DNA from: Plantago major
Taxonomy: Eukaryota > Streptophyta > Magnoliopsida > Lamiales > Plantaginaceae
Reading direction: 5' to 3'
Length of the DNA stretch: 64,000 nucleotides
Assembly (NCBI GenBank): GCA_026545765.1
Contig: CM048841.1
Span: 67,392,217 to 67,456,216 of the forward strand
Made by a program: the position numbers and the translations under genes. This document shows, piece by piece, positions 1-15,761 of the stretch. The first letter of the stretch is position 1. Each line of letters begins with the position of its first letter. The notes under the pieces were generated by a model that saw nothing but the letters and a program-made list of their open reading frames with translations, made no database searches and was not told the origin of the DNA.

Positions 1-299
1 TTCTCGCTCAATCTTTGCAGAAGACAATTTTATATATCAGTCTGCTTTTAATATGCCTATTAACAAACGTCAGAGCAATCTCTTTCCTCATGTCACCCTC
101 TACCTCCCTCACTCATAATAAGCCATGCCCAGTTGTATGGTCCTCTCTCTAGAGTCACTAGGGTTCGACAAATTATGATATAATAGTAGTTTGTACGTAG
201 TATAGATGATTGATAAAATAGAATTACAAGTACGTACATTACATATTTTATAACAATGTTCACTTTTCACTGATAATACTCTTTTGATTCTTACAGGTA

Positions 300-814
300 G
301 TCTTGTAAATGGGTAGTGACCGACCCGTACCCGACCCATAAAAAAACATGTGGGGTGGAACCTGATGATTTTAACGGGTTTTAGAACACGTACCCGCACA
401 CAACCCCACAGTTTTAAAACCCGTACTCAACCGCAATTTTAAAAGCAGAAAGACCTAGAAACCGAGCGGCCGAGCCCGACCCGAAATTTAATAAAAAATC
501 CCGAATTATTTGGTCCCCCCCATCCTGGGCGAAAATTTTTATTTCAAGAAATCAATTTCCCACATGTTTTCGCAAATTTGTTTTTGGTCGGGCCAGGGGG
601 TGGGTATCCACCCTACCCCGGACGAAAGTTTGGGTCAGGTCATGGATCAAATTGGATACGAGTCGATTTTCAGGTCGGGTGGTCTTCGGGTTGGGTTTTG
701 TACGAATTGGGTACTGAACGGGTGCAAGTGCATAACCCAAAATCGAACCCGTACTTAAATAAATTGTTGGGTTGTTGCAGGTTCGGGTTGGGTCTTACAC
801 GATTACATGACTAT
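300..814. mobile_element. Non-autonomous GC-rich DNA transposon (MITE-like)
   Basis: A block of repeated GGGT/ACCC-type words stands out against the AT-rich flanks. It is bordered by a perfect 9-bp direct repeat, ttacaggta, at 291-299 and 815-823. The two ends are imperfect inverted repeats (gtcttgtaaatgggt at the left, the complement of a similar word at the right). There is no transposase ORF. A 9-bp duplication points to a Mutator-like element, but the ends are weak and an hAT-like assignment is possible. The short ORFs inside are products of the repeat. Confidence 0.5.
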
Positions 815-1281
815 TTACAGGTATTGGGATGACGTTAAATAAGATCACGAGCCGTTTAAATCATATATTTTCACACATTGTAAAATTCATATGTTTGTAA
901 ATTGATACACCTTATAATAAAAGTTATGTATAGTTTATACTAGATTTTGTATCAATTCCCCGTCGAATATCAACGGTCCATTTACTAGTTATAATTACTC
1001 AAATGAAAAATGCATGATTTGCTATATATAAGCTGTAAGTTTCACTCATCACCTTTACTGGATTTTGTCAAGCGTCCAAACTTGTACGAGCGATATAATT
1101 TCACTTTAAGAATACGTAATTTGGTCATAGTATATGCCAAATAATATTCCACGTAGTCAAGTGCCCAAACTTGCTATTAAAATAGCAATTTACTCCAATA
1201 ATTAGTCTGATTTAATTTATCTTCACCAATAAATAATTATACTCCAATATCCGTTCATTTTCTTTCACATGACCGGCCTAA

Positions 1282-1488
1282 TTTTTTTTTAAAAGAATAT
1301 CAATATTACGATCATATTACATCAAATCAACTAATATATCATCACTCGATCTATCATCCATTACAAATGCATTAACTATCACAACTACAATACAGTAGAA
1401 CACAATTCGCACTTGATAGGACTTGAACCCATAACCTTTGGATTATGGCACCTCAGCCTAACCAATTGAGCTAGATCTTATTGGCATA
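1282..1488 (-). mobile_element. tRNA-derived SINE, full length
   Basis: Read on the minus strand, the element begins with a tRNA-like head. It has an A-box-like segment (1473-1457, tagctcaattggttagg) and a canonical B box (1429-1419, ggttcaagtcc), which together form an internal RNA polymerase III promoter. A tRNA-unrelated body follows, ending in an A-rich tail (the T run at 1282-1290). Near-perfect target duplications flank it: accggcctaa at 1272-1281 and accgtcctaa at 1489-1498. The same family recurs at 45333-45551 with the same head, body and tail. It encodes no protein and would depend on a LINE for mobility. Confidence 0.85.
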
Positions 1489-1498
1489 ACCGTCCTAA

Positions 1499-3527
1499 AG
1501 TTCATTTCCGATCATAATTCTTTGATAAGTTTCCTCGGACATCCTTCATACTAATGTATTGATACGTTAGTTTAAGTGTAAAATTAAAATAAATGAAAAA
1601 TAATATGAAAAAGTATACTTTCAATGATAAAATGTTTAATTTCTTTTTTGTAAAATAACATTTTTAACAATATGTTACATATTGATAGTTTTTATATTTT
1701 ATGATGCATGAAACTATAGGATACATTTAATAGTATTTTTTGGGACGCAACGAATTTTATTATAGAATCTAAACCATAAAAACCATTCACACGAAATCAA
1801 CACATACTGTGATGGATAAGTTTTTAAGCAAAAAAGAAAAAAAAAAACCCATGTGTCTCATAGATACCTTCCCATATAAATTTCGTGTACAGAAGCACAA
1901 AAATATTAGGTAGATTGGCTCTCAGAACAACTACAACAGCAAGAAAGAGAAGACGTAAGTAGTATAAGTTAATACTACATCGGTTTCAAATTCAATTTAG
2001 ACACGAATTTTAAAACTACAACATGTAAATAATGATAATAATCTGTAAAAGGTATGGTTGAGTCATGAATTAGTAAAATATGTAGAGATAGTGAATAAAG
2101 TAGTATAAATATTTTCCACCCAAGTTATAAAAGTTGTAATTGAAACAACTAAAGAAATGAGAGTGAAAACTTAATGGAGTGTTCACTATTCGGGATGCAA
2201 TTCTAGGAAAAATTTTAGTCAAAAACCTTTTAACACCAAGTATTATAAAAAAGATCCGACCTGAGTTAATACAATAGTGTAACTCATAGAGTCCTGTGTT
2301 AATATAAAGTTGTAACTCAACAAGTCGTGTATTGATATAGAGCTGCAACTCTGATGGTCTCTATTTGAATTAAAATTCAGAGAGGGTCCCTGTATGTGAT
2401 GAACGCTCAATTCTAACTCAATTTTAATCGAGTTAGACTTTCTATCATGTTTATCTACCGATTTTAATCGAGTCCGAACTGTACCTGTTTGTATTCCACC
2501 CACGATTTATAACTCAATAAATTTCTTTCAATACATACTAAGTTTAAACCAATCAAATAATTTTAAACTATTCTACATATATTATTTTACTTTGACACAT
2601 CCTATATAACAACCTTAAAAATTTTGTAAAATTTTAATTAATATTTAATTACTCTTCAACTGTTTAAAATCTTGGGAAAAGTTGTAGAAAGTACAACTTT
2701 ATGATTTTTTATTGATTGTGGACTATACAAACAAATTTTATTGATTTTAGTACAAAATCATGATTGATCTTCCATTTATACCTCTTAACCTAAATTTTAA
2801 AAATTAAACTTACCAAAACCAAGTTAATTTAAACATCTATTAATATATTCAACATTTCCTACAACTTTGTCCATAATGTGTTTATGCAAAGCTTCATACA
2901 TGTTTAATATGTAAATAAACAAGTATACAAGTGCAGATCATGAACATGTTCATATATTTAACATATGTCAAGACCTATATATGTTTGAAAGACATCGATA
3001 TGTGTAAAAGTCACGATTCTCAACACGTTAATGCTACGTATATATTATGTATAGGCGTTGACATATATGCGAAAGAATATTGATATATTTACGCTACATT
3101 ATGCATTTACTCCAGCTCAATTAATATCTTCATAATGAATTTTATAACTGATATTGGGAAAGGTATTACTGTCTCTTCATATTTGTCAATAATCAATCCT
3201 AACTATTCATTTAATAATGTTGTATCAAGATCAACAATAAAAAATTGAATTGTCTCTCAATCAATTTTTTCCCAAACCTCGTACTACTTTCTAATTTCAC
3301 CTAAAATCTTTTAAAATCAGTTAAAACAAATTAAAGTTTCTGTCAAACCGCAAATAACATTCTGAGGAGGGGATTATAATCAAATCTAATCCAACAACAA
3401 CCACACCTCCTACCCCCAAAAAAGCCATCACACTCAGAAGAGGCACCTACCTTTCTTTATTTGACTGTAATTTGTAATTTGAGAGACTTTTCTTGTGATT
3501 TCATTTCACCAACCAAAAAAACACTCA
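1499..3527. other. Gene-free AT-rich intergenic region
   Basis: I see no coding potential or clear element. The only structure is a degenerate run of about three ~34-bp units at 2256-2360, built around a gttaatataaagttgtaactc-like word. Confidence 0.5.
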
Positions 3528-3535
3528 TATATAAA
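3528..3535 (+). promoter_or_regulatory. TATA box of the DAHP synthase gene
   Basis: TATATAAA lies about 130 bp upstream of the ATG at 3666. It is followed by a pyrimidine-rich, CT/CA-rich leader typical of plant 5' UTRs. The transcription start would be around 3560. This rests on position and consensus only. Confidence 0.5.
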
Positions 3536-3665
3536 CCCTTCTCTAATCCCATAAATCCCTAAATCATCTCTAACCCTTTCTTTTCATTTCATTTCTCCAA
3601 AATAACCAACCAAGACAAGAAACCAACGAAGAAAATATCCCCTTTGTTATTACATCAAAACAACA

Positions 3666-6909
<3,244 letters not shown>

Positions 6910-8591
6910 GTAAAGGTGTCATAATGTACGATTAATCAGCTGAATTGTCTTCAGCTATTCTTAGAACTCAACTCCATTGCCTTGCCAAAGAACTGTAGAT
7001 GGTCAGGTGGGGATGGGAATGCAGAAGGCTGTTGTAGCAAGATTTTATTTAATGTTTGAAACCTATTTTTTCTTTTTTCTTTCCATTCCCCAACTCTCAT
7101 CTCATGTGGCAAGGGGAAAATGATTGGACTTTATTGTGTAGAATAATGTTATATTAGGCTACTACTTTTTGTGTATTTATGTCTAGTACTACCAAGAGTG
7201 TGACAAAGGTTTCTATTACGGAATAAAATTATGTGTTTCATGACAATTTGTTTCTATTTGATCCTCAGAAGTCACATTTGTTTGATAATATTGCCCTTGA
7301 GTCAAATACTTCGAGAATCCATTGAAAAAAATGTTAACTCAAGTAGTGCACATGTAAATTGAAGTCTACGTCAATCGTATTTTCTTACTTGCATAGTATT
7401 AGAAAATTTACTGTATAAAAAAAGGAAAAAGAACGGAGCTTTGAACAGCGATAGAAAGCTTGGCTTTGTGAGCATGAGAAGTTGGCTATAGGAACTCTTG
7501 AAGAGCAAGAATGAAATGTAAAACTTCAATTTCATCCTTTTCCTCTGTAGATTTTGGGAAACTCTTGAAGAGAAGTCTTCTCCATTTCTAACAACCACCC
7601 TCCCATCTCTTCATCATACATGCAAAGGTGATAAATGGACTCTACTCCCATCTAGCTTCCTAGTGATGGAGATGAATCAAGACTTTCAATCCAACAAAGG
7701 TGGGTTAAAATTATTCTTCAAAAGCTAGTTTTTAATCTTGATGCATGCATATTTTCTTGATAAATTCTTCATCATTTTCCCCTTATAAACTAAAGTAAAT
7801 GAGTAATATAGTCTTACATTCAAATGAGCAAGTCATTTAATGGATTGCATGTTGATTTTGGAGCAGTATAAGCTCAAATCTTGAAGATTCCCAAATTCCG
7901 TAAGCAATCTGCCTTGATTATGTAAAATGCAAAATAAATACTTTCCTTCGTTTGTTGATGATGCGAAATTAACTGGACATATACAAAATATCATTCATCT
8001 TTGGAATTTAGAATGAGGTTAAAAAACTATTTAATGAATTAGTTAAAATTCGCGAAAGATCCCGCATTTGCAATGTAGACAGAACATGAGATATAAATCT
8101 TTCCAAACAGGAATCATTATATTTGGAGTTGTATGAAATATTTGGTGAATACAGTCTAGGTAGAAAATTTCTAGGTGTCAGACTATAAAGGTGTTGTAGA
8201 CTCAAAAGTAAGTTTTGAATAGACAATTCAGTAAGATATCAGACAAAAATGAGACCAGATTTAAGAATGTTTGACTACCGAAATGTATTTTACAATGAAG
8301 GACTAGTAAGTTGCCAGAATTGGGATTTTTAAACTGAACTTAATTTCGAAGTTCATCGTACGAATAACTTCAAGGACTTAATTAAACATATATAGCTTAC
8401 TTAAGACGGATAAATAAAGTATTTTTGGAAGGTTTTAACCCTAGGGGTTAACCTTTTGTAAATGGTAAATGAAATCCTACAAGGTGGCGATTTGGATTGT
8501 CAACATCTAATAACACATTTCCACTAAATTTAAGTGTTGTTAGTAAAAGTAAACGTTATGAAGGAAAAAAAAAAAAATGATTATGACAATA
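6910..8591. other. DAHP synthase 3' UTR and gene-free region
   Basis: The first ~320 bases are probably 3' UTR (T-rich, with AATAAA-like words near 7220). The rest is AT-rich DNA with no credible coding region or element ends. Confidence 0.45.
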
Positions 8592-9102
8592 CTTCATCCT
8601 CCCCGCTAAAAATGTACATATGCCTTTTTGGGACATCCCATTAATATAGCCACTTTCCTAAAATAGCAAAAGGTAAACCCCACTATATCTCATACTCCCT
8701 CCGTCCCGGAGAACTTGAAACATTAGGGTTGGCGCGCAGTTTTATACGAAAAGTTAAAGTAATTATAAAGTATGAAAAAGGTAGACAAAAGTGTACTTAA
8801 TTTGAATGGCAAATTGTGTAATTTGTGTGTAAAGTTGAGATTGTTTATTATTTGTTGGGTGTGGGGTAGCTTCTTTTTTTAGTAATGTATGAAGTTCTGT
8901 GAGACGGTTAAAAATGACAAATGTATAAAGTTTTGCGGGGCGGAGGGAGTACTTTTTTTTATTCTTTATCATTTATCTCTCTCATTTCTTATGCTTTCTT
9001 CATTTTTTATCATTTCTCTCTCCAACAATAAACAATAAACTATTGGCTTTCTGAAAAACAACGCCGAAAAGAAGGTGGCTTATCGAACCGGGATGGAGGG
9101 AG
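8592..9102. mobile_element. Stowaway-type MITE interrupted by a second MITE
   Basis: The left end (cttcatcctccccgctaaa) and right end (gggatggagggag) are degenerate Stowaway termini, each next to TA. Interior words on the two sides (ccactttcctaaaatagc and ttcttatgctttcttcat) belong together in this MITE type. The element at 8695-8949 sits inside it, so the original was about 250 bp. Confidence 0.6.
8695..8949. mobile_element. Stowaway MITE (255 bp), copy 1
   Basis: The ends are ctccctccgtcccggag and the complementary ...cggggcggagggag, flanked by TA at 8693-8694 and 8950-8951. It is closely similar to 30415-30664, including the internal words attagggttggcgcgcag and tttgttgggtgtggggtag. It carries no ORF and would have been moved by a Tc1/mariner-type transposase. 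Confidence 0.85.
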
Positions 9103-9479
9103 TAGTAAACAAGGTGGCAACCTCGTTAAAAAGAGTACAAACGAGGTTGGCAACATCGCGTAAAACGAGAATCAAACAAGGGTGGCGATTGAATGATGAA
9201 CGTTATTGACGAACTAATGTTATATGTGAATCTCTTTACTCATTCTATAATCAACTTCACGTTGACAAAATACAAATGTATGTTCACCACATTGAACTAA
9301 GTGAAGTTTGAGATAAATTATGAATACTTGTGAAGACTAATATTGGTTACACCAATGTTAATTTAACTTGAAATTTGAGCATGTGAAGGAATATTTACAA
9401 AGATTACTATTACTTATATACCTCCTGAAGAAGGTAGGAGTTTTACTTGTAAAGTAAAATGAGATAGCAGTCAAGCAAC

Positions 9480-10170
9480 AATGACTCCTTTGTGCAATCC
9501 ATGGGCAATAAGTTACACTTTTTTTTTTCTAGGTTTTTTTTTATCCCATTGGATTTTTCCTAGTAAGGTGTTTAACAAGACAACATTATAAGCGCATATA
9601 ATTATCTCCACATCTCTATATCTTTGATACATGTGGCGAAGATAAGGTTATAAGACTTATTTGTCTATCCTTAAAATATAATGGAGTGATGTTATAAAAT
9701 TTTGAAACTATAAGATGTTTTAAGTATTTGAAAGTTCCTTCCACATCGAAGTACAACGAATTCGAAGATTTGCTCAACAAATCACATCTGACATTATCAT
9801 TTGAAAAGTTGGTCTATAAGATTGGAATTGCAGCAGTCCGAAGAAGTACAATGATGCATCAATCAGGGGAGTTGGACACACGCTACACTCTTTTTTCCCT
9901 TGACTAAGTTTTCATCCCACGAGATTTTTCTTAACAAGTTTTTTAATTAGGCAGTATTCTCACAGTGTACCAACAATAATTAATTAGGCAATATTCTCAT
10001 AACATATCAACAATAATCAACTCATTTTCATTTAAGATGAGTGTTAGAGATAAATGCACAGGAGTTTGTATCTATTTGGACTTATTATTAGATGAAGTAT
10101 TATATGTTGTAACACTCTTCTATACATAGTCAAATCCATATATATTATAAAGATAGGTTGTTATTCTCAT
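9480..10170. mobile_element. Remnants of copia-type LTR retrotransposon 3' regions
   Basis: Two stretches, about 9510-9590 and 9885-9990, each carry the CT-rich tract followed by a 'tttatcccattggatttttcc...aaggtgtttaac' type motif. That motif is typical of DNA around the polypurine tract and 3' LTR of plant copia elements. No LTR pair, coding region or target duplication is visible. These are decayed fragments, and the assignment rests on recalled motif similarity only. Confidence 0.35.
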
Positions 10171-12203
10171 TCTTACGTATGCTAGAGCCTCCAAAATCCT
10201 ATGTGGAATTTCCCATCTAATTTTTTATTTTTTAAATACACAAAAAATGAAACCCTCAATTAATGATTTGAGATTGTGTACCACAATTACAATAAAAACG
10301 TCAGTTACTTATAGTCTAAGAAAAGAATGTTAATTAATAGTGTATAATTGCAGCTTTGATTTGACATTGTACCACATCAAATCTTGATTGAATACTAATT
10401 CGGTTTCTATTAATTGTAGTAAAATGGTGGCAAAGTTCAAACCCAAGTATATTCCTATTTTCAAATCATATTTCTATTCCAAACCTCACACATATAACAT
10501 TTGAAAGCAAAGGAGGAATTTATTCATATTTTATTTGTATTTTCAGATCCTATTTAATTATGTTGTGATATATGGTCAAAGACAATATTGATGTACGTAT
10601 TAGCGCACAAAGAAACGTCATTCACTTCAAGAATCCCCCAAAAATCAGCCAATTAGTAATTAGTTCCAACAATTCAGGACCATGATCTTTTCAAATTCAG
10701 AGAAATCCACCCACTATCTCTATAAATAGGCTTGCACGCAAAATGTTTTGCAGCATCAACAATATCAATCCCACCGTGCCCATTGAACGGTTTTGTTGAC
10801 AGCAGTGCCTTGAGACTTTTGAAATTACGTCGATTCTACAAGATTGTCGAACTCCCAATGGCGTTTAAGATTCCTGGCCATAGTTGTCATGGAAAGATCT
10901 GGACCAGTTCTGTTTTAGTTTGTTTTCGTTAGATATGTATTTGAATCTTATGTTATATTTTACAATACCAACTTAGAGACATTCCAGAAGCTAGCTGCCC
11001 TATGAATTTTCATTCAACGTTATCATTAAAAGTCTAACCACAACACACAACATACTGCTGACCAATGCTGAGGTTTTTTATCAGTGCATGGCCCATGGTA
11101 CGTATTTATATTTTAACAAGCTAGCAGCTATAGTCCTATACCATACATCCAGTTTTGTTCTATAATTTTTGTAACATGGAAAATATGTCTTTGTGTAACC
11201 ACAGGTTAATGTGCTAGCTAATCGAAACTATACGAAGTTAAACAAAGGGACCTCTAGGTTGTTTATATATGTTAGGCCACACTGCGGCCGCATGCACATG
11301 AATGCTATTCAATATTGACAAACATTTTAGAATTCAAGGACAAAAAATGTCAGTTGATGAGTTATATATATATATATATGGTAGACTAGGTGGTTTACAA
11401 AAAGTAGAGAATTGAAGGTTACGCTATGCTCGAAGCACAAGTCCGCCCATGCGGCATGGAATCCAAAAGATAATACCAAGCAAATGAAAATATTTTGCCC
11501 GTCCATCATCTCCCTTATCCTTATGCGAGTTATATTGAATGTAACGGACATTGCTTGGTTGATTTCGAGACCCTATGTTATGTTAACGTATTGTTGTATC
11601 ATTGAATGAATATATAGATTGATAATGATGATATGATGATGATCGTTCTTAATTTACGAGATTACATTTTCTAGATTAGATTATAATTAAATGCCCGCAC
11701 ATCGACACTTTCAAGTTCGGAAAAGAATTTCCGAAAATAAACTCATATTGACTTTAATATTCAGCATAATAATGGATACTTTAGTAGATTAAGGGTTGAA
11801 AAAAATCAAACTTAATACCATAATACTCATGAATACGTATGATGTTAACCCAATAGTACTTATCATTTTTCTTTAAACAACAATTTTTTTATTAATAACG
11901 TTGATTTATGATACAGCGAGCATAAAGAATGCTTTTCAAACGACCACCATTACAAGAAATAGAACAACACTCGGAGTGTGATCTCCATACAAATTTCTAA
12001 CTCAAGGGATTTAGATTCTAGATTATTTAGATGTGTAGATGTAAAGTAACACAATTCAGCACAAAAAAAAAAATAGAAAATGAATTGTTTGAAGTAGCTA
12101 CGTGATAGATTCACAATGAATCACTTGATACCCTGCTAAATATTCTAATTATGTGTGTGTAACCACAATTTGAACAATTACATGTAAGTTCAAATAAATT
12201 ATA
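10171..12203. other. Gene-free region with one isolated TATA-like promoter
   Basis: The region is AT-rich with a TA microsatellite near 11365-11381. At 10719-10728 there is a consensus-quality TATA box (ctataaatag), followed by a stretch of more balanced composition to about 10930. That stretch contains a 66-codon ORF (10735-10932) that I do not recognise. No other coding evidence is seen. Confidence 0.35.
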
Positions 12204-12448
12204 CTTCCTGTGTCCCACTAAACATGTCTCACTTATTTTCAGTATTGTTTTTAAGAAAGTCAATAGTTTATAGTTTGTTGTATGAGAGAAAATTGATAAG
12301 GAATAGAGAAGGTATGAGAGATAGAAGAGATAATAAAGTAAAGATGATAGTGATTAGTGGATTTATTTTTTGCTATTTTAAAAATGAGATTATATTAACG
12401 GGACAACCATAAAAGGAGAGTGAGACATGTTTAACGTGATGGAGGGAG
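12204..12448. mobile_element. Stowaway-type MITE (245 bp)
   Basis: The ends are cttcctgtgtcccactaaac and ...gtttaacgtgatggagggag, flanked by TA at 12202-12203 and 12449-12450. The inverted repeats extend inward (aaacatgtctcac against gtgagacatgttt). It has no coding capacity. Confidence 0.75.
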
Positions 12449-12544
12449 TATTTTTCGAAAACAATATATCAAACGTGTGTGGGGGGCCGCTCATATCGAA
12501 GTAATTGATAAAATCACATAGACTCATATGAGAAATATGCATTT

Positions 12545-12890
12545 AAGGGAACAATTCTAATATAGGAATTAGATTCGGATGTCAATCTCAACTTTAAGAA
12601 TGTGATAATTCTAACTTGGAAACTCTGCTCGAATGGCAAACCAACTCTACGGATGATATAACCCCCACTTGAAAACTCAATTTTAATGTCAAACCAACTC
12701 TAATAAGAATGATATTATTTCAAATTGAAAATTCTGTCCGAACGATAAACTCAATTCTGGGTATGGAACAATTCCAACTTGGGAACTCAATTTGAAGGCA
12801 AACCGACTCTAAGAATGGTATAATTGCAACTCGAAAACTCAATTTGAATGTCAAACCAACTTTAAAAATAGGATGGAGCCAACTTAAAGA
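12545..12890. repeat. Degenerate ~53-bp tandem repeat, block 1
   Basis: About six imperfect units share the core 'aacttgggaactcaatttgaa ... ggcaaaccaactctaagaatg', split across the unit. Spacing between equivalent words is about 52-56 bp. The same unit recurs at 14615-14985 and 16160-17100. Units are too diverged and gapless to be a CRISPR-like array; this looks like an old satellite or minisatellite. Confidence 0.65.
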
Positions 12891-13466
12891 ACTTTAAATT
12901 AAGTGTTAAAGTTGGTCGAAAATGGAAAAGGCTTTGGTTAGATATATACTAGCAACAACATAACACACTACATTTATCAAAGAAAAAAATTATATAATAA
13001 AATTTTGTAATTGGAGAAAGGGAAAAAAATCAAACATGACAAATAAAAGAGAGAAAATTGCGTTAGCGGGATCCATACCTTGCATCTTTTACTTAAAGAT
13101 TGACACATGTAAGCTCCATATTGAAATTGGATAAGTAATTAAGATTGACGAATGAGATTTAAATTGAATTTAAAATTTAATGACAACCTGTGGCTTATTA
13201 TACTAAAAATAATATATATTATGCGTTAATGCTACTACCTCTGTCCGTCCCAACTTTCCATTAATTAGGATAACAAAATTAGGAAAATTGAGGTATTAAT
13301 TTTTTTTTAATGGAAAATAAATTTAAAAAATGAACAAAAAATTGATAGTAGGTTGATGTGGAAAGTTGAGTATTATTTAAAAGAATAATGAATAAAAAAA
13401 GATAATGAGTTGGTAAAAGTTGTAAATATGAGTATGTTGTGAGGGTATTAGTAAAGTGAGGTATAG

Positions 13467-13645
13467 NNNNNNNNNNNNNNNNNNNNNNNNNNNNNNNNNN
13501 NNNNNNNNNNNNNNNNNNNNNNNNNNNNNNNNNNNNNNNNNNNNNNNNNNNNNNNNNNNNNNNNNNNNNNNNNNNNNNNNNNNNNNNNNNNNNNNNNNNN
13601 NNNNNNNNNNNNNNNNNNNNNNNNNNNNNNNNNNNNNNNNNNNNN
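13467..13645. other. Assembly gap (179 N)
   Basis: This is unsequenced. ORFs predicted across it are meaningless. It directly precedes the plastid-derived segment, so more organelle DNA may be hidden in it. Confidence 0.99.
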
Positions 13646-13649
13646 GAAT

Positions 13650-13915
13650 GTTCCCTGGGATTGGGTTTGGGCCTTTCCTGCGCAGCTTAGGTGGAAGGCG
13701 AAGAAAGGCCTCCTTCCGGGGGGGCCGAGCCATCAGTGAGATACCACTCTGGAAGAGCTAGAATTCTAACCTAGTGTCAGGACCTACGGGCCAAGGGACA
13801 GTCTCAGGTAGACAGTTTCTATGGGGCATAGGCCTCCCAAAAGGTAACGGAGGCGTGCAAAGGTTTCCTCGGGCCGGACGGAGATTGGCCCTCGAGTGCA
13901 AAGGCAGAAGGGAGC
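13650..13915 (+). pseudogene. rrn23: Nuclear plastid DNA (NUPT): fragment of chloroplast 23S rRNA gene
   Basis: About 266 bp match the plastid 23S rRNA from memory, in the peptidyl-transferase half of the molecule. Diagnostic words include gttccctgggattggg, cgcagcttaggtggaaggcg, gataccactctggaagagc, gtcaggacctacgggccaag and gtttcctcgggccggacgg. The GC-rich composition contrasts sharply with the surroundings. Similarity stops after gcagaagggagc, where AT-rich nuclear DNA resumes. Small differences from the usual plastid sequence suggest some decay. It is too short to be a functional rRNA gene. Confidence 0.9.
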
Positions 13916-14614
13916 AATTGCTAAAATTTAAAATGGAAGCTCTTTGTGGGAAGACATAAATGGAAAAATGGAAAAATGGAAAACTTGGGATGGGACGAAA
14001 GAACTACTTATTACATAATTTATTTTCATTTTAAATTTTATTTCAATTAATATACATAAATTAGTTTGAATTTTAATTGCTGTTACATTACATATACTAT
14101 ATATTTAATGGAAAGACTAGAAATGGGTTGACTTCGATGCTGGGATGTTTAACCGCATGCTATAAGTTTTTTTTCCCATGAAAAAGTAGATATGGATTGA
14201 TTTCGATGAAGTGACTCCCAACCTAAATTTGTAAAATTGGAGAAGATGAACATAATTCAATGAGACACTCTTAGCATAGCATTAGAAAATCAAACCCCTG
14301 GACTGCAATAGCCATCTTTTATTGGTGGGCAAGGTTTTTTTTTTTCTTATTTCCTTAATATTTCGGATCAAATTGGATTAATCTGAAATCCAAAGATTTA
14401 TCCGATCTGATCCAAAATCTGAAAAATTCTAATTCGAAATCCGATCCTAACACAACGGATCGTACTGGTTCAGACCGGTTTTGGATTCGGACCATATGTG
14501 CACCAATATTAAAATTAGAAATGATCATATGACTGAGAGTATTAAAAATGAATTTCACCTGCTGGGAACGAAACACGCCCTTAACATTCACAACTTTTTA
14601 CCACCCTGTGTAAA

Positions 14615-14985
14615 ATCAACTCTGAGAGTGAGGTATTTTAATGGCACACCAACTCAGTGAATTGGATAGTTACAATTTGAGAATTCTAATCCAAAAGTAA
14701 ACAACAATATATGTGAAAACATTATCACGGGAAACCCCAACTTGAGAACGCAATGCGAAAGGCAAACCGACTTTAAGAATAAGATAATTACAAATTGGGA
14801 CTTGATTTGAAGGGTAACACACTACATGAGAAAAATACTCTAAGATATAATAGTTTCAATTTGAGAACTTCATTCGAAGGGTAGACGGACTCTAATTATA
14901 AGATAATGACAATATGAGAACTTTATTTGAATAGTAAACTACGCTATATGGGAAATACTCTAGGAGATAAAGGTAAAGTGAATAG
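14615..14985. repeat. Degenerate ~53-bp tandem repeat, block 2
   Basis: Units have the same core words as block 1 (gagaactcaatgcgaaaggcaaaccgactttaag-type, split by mismatches), with insertions such as 'acactacatgagaaaaatactc' between some units. Confidence 0.55.
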
Positions 14986-15682
14986 TAAAATGAAATTTAA
15001 ATAAAAGGAAAAATTCTTATGGTAGCCATTAAATTGGGGCTAATAACAGATTCAACCCTTCTATTGAAACAATAACAATCACATCCAAAAAATGAACCGA
15101 GTAATTTATGATATTATAAATAGGCCCAAAAGTCAAACCTGCACATGGAATTGCAGTTTGCTTATGTGGCGGTAAAAGTTAGGCTATTCACGAAAACTCC
15201 AATGAATATTTGATTTTGAGTTTCTTTAATTATTTCTCTTTATTTTCTTTTATTTCTATTTTTCTTTTTATTTGCTAGGTTTAACCAATTGCAATTCAAG
15301 TCCTTCAAAAAGATCTAATTTTCTACTATCCACCCATGGGTTTCCTAAAAACCTCAAACAAGTCCCTTAATTTTTAAATCAAAGTGAACATCAATCAAAC
15401 ACCAAAATCGACTTCAAACATGAAAAATCATCATGGTTCAAAGGTTTTAACTATTAAAACATCTCTGAATTGAAGTTGTATAAACAACTTTGATTGGAGC
15501 TTTAAATACAACTCTGATCGGATCGCTGTATTTTGAAGGTTTGAATAAAAAAATAAAAGAAGAGAAGAGGAATATGGGAAGGGAAGAAGATGGGTTTGTG
15601 AGTTTTTATTTTACCTTTTCTATAATGAATAAAATATTTTAGTTTCTCTTTTGCTTTTTCTTTAATTTTTCATCCAACAAAG

Positions 15683-15725
15683 AGGGAGGGAGGGAGGGAG
15701 GGAGGGAGAGAGAGAGAGAGAGAGT
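15683..15725. repeat. (GGGA)n followed by (GA)n microsatellite
   Basis: A compound simple repeat: about six gggagg-type tetranucleotide units pass directly into about nine GA units. Confidence 0.9.
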
Positions 15726-15761
15726 TGTATTAGGGATTTGGTCAACTGTAGAGGCTTTTTT

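Larger units (their letters stand above)
13235..14004. mobile_element. Stowaway-like MITE split by a plastid DNA insertion and assembly gap
   Basis: The left end (ctctgtccgtcccaactttcc) lies next to TA. The sequence from about 13970 (ggaaaacttgggatgggacg) is its imperfect inverted complement. Between them lie MITE-like AT-rich DNA, a run of N (13467-13645) and a plastid rRNA fragment. The exact right terminus is uncertain. Confidence 0.45.

Noticed and set aside
1419..1473. tRNA gene on the minus strand
   Set aside because: A and B boxes are present, but they head a SINE with body, A tail and target duplications. The cloverleaf is not intact by eye.
13377..13761. ORFs across the N run
   Set aside because: Most of their residues are X from the gap, and the rest reads plastid rRNA.
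13650..13915. Functional rRNA gene
   Set aside because: Only about a tenth of a 23S gene is present, with no flanking plastid genes.
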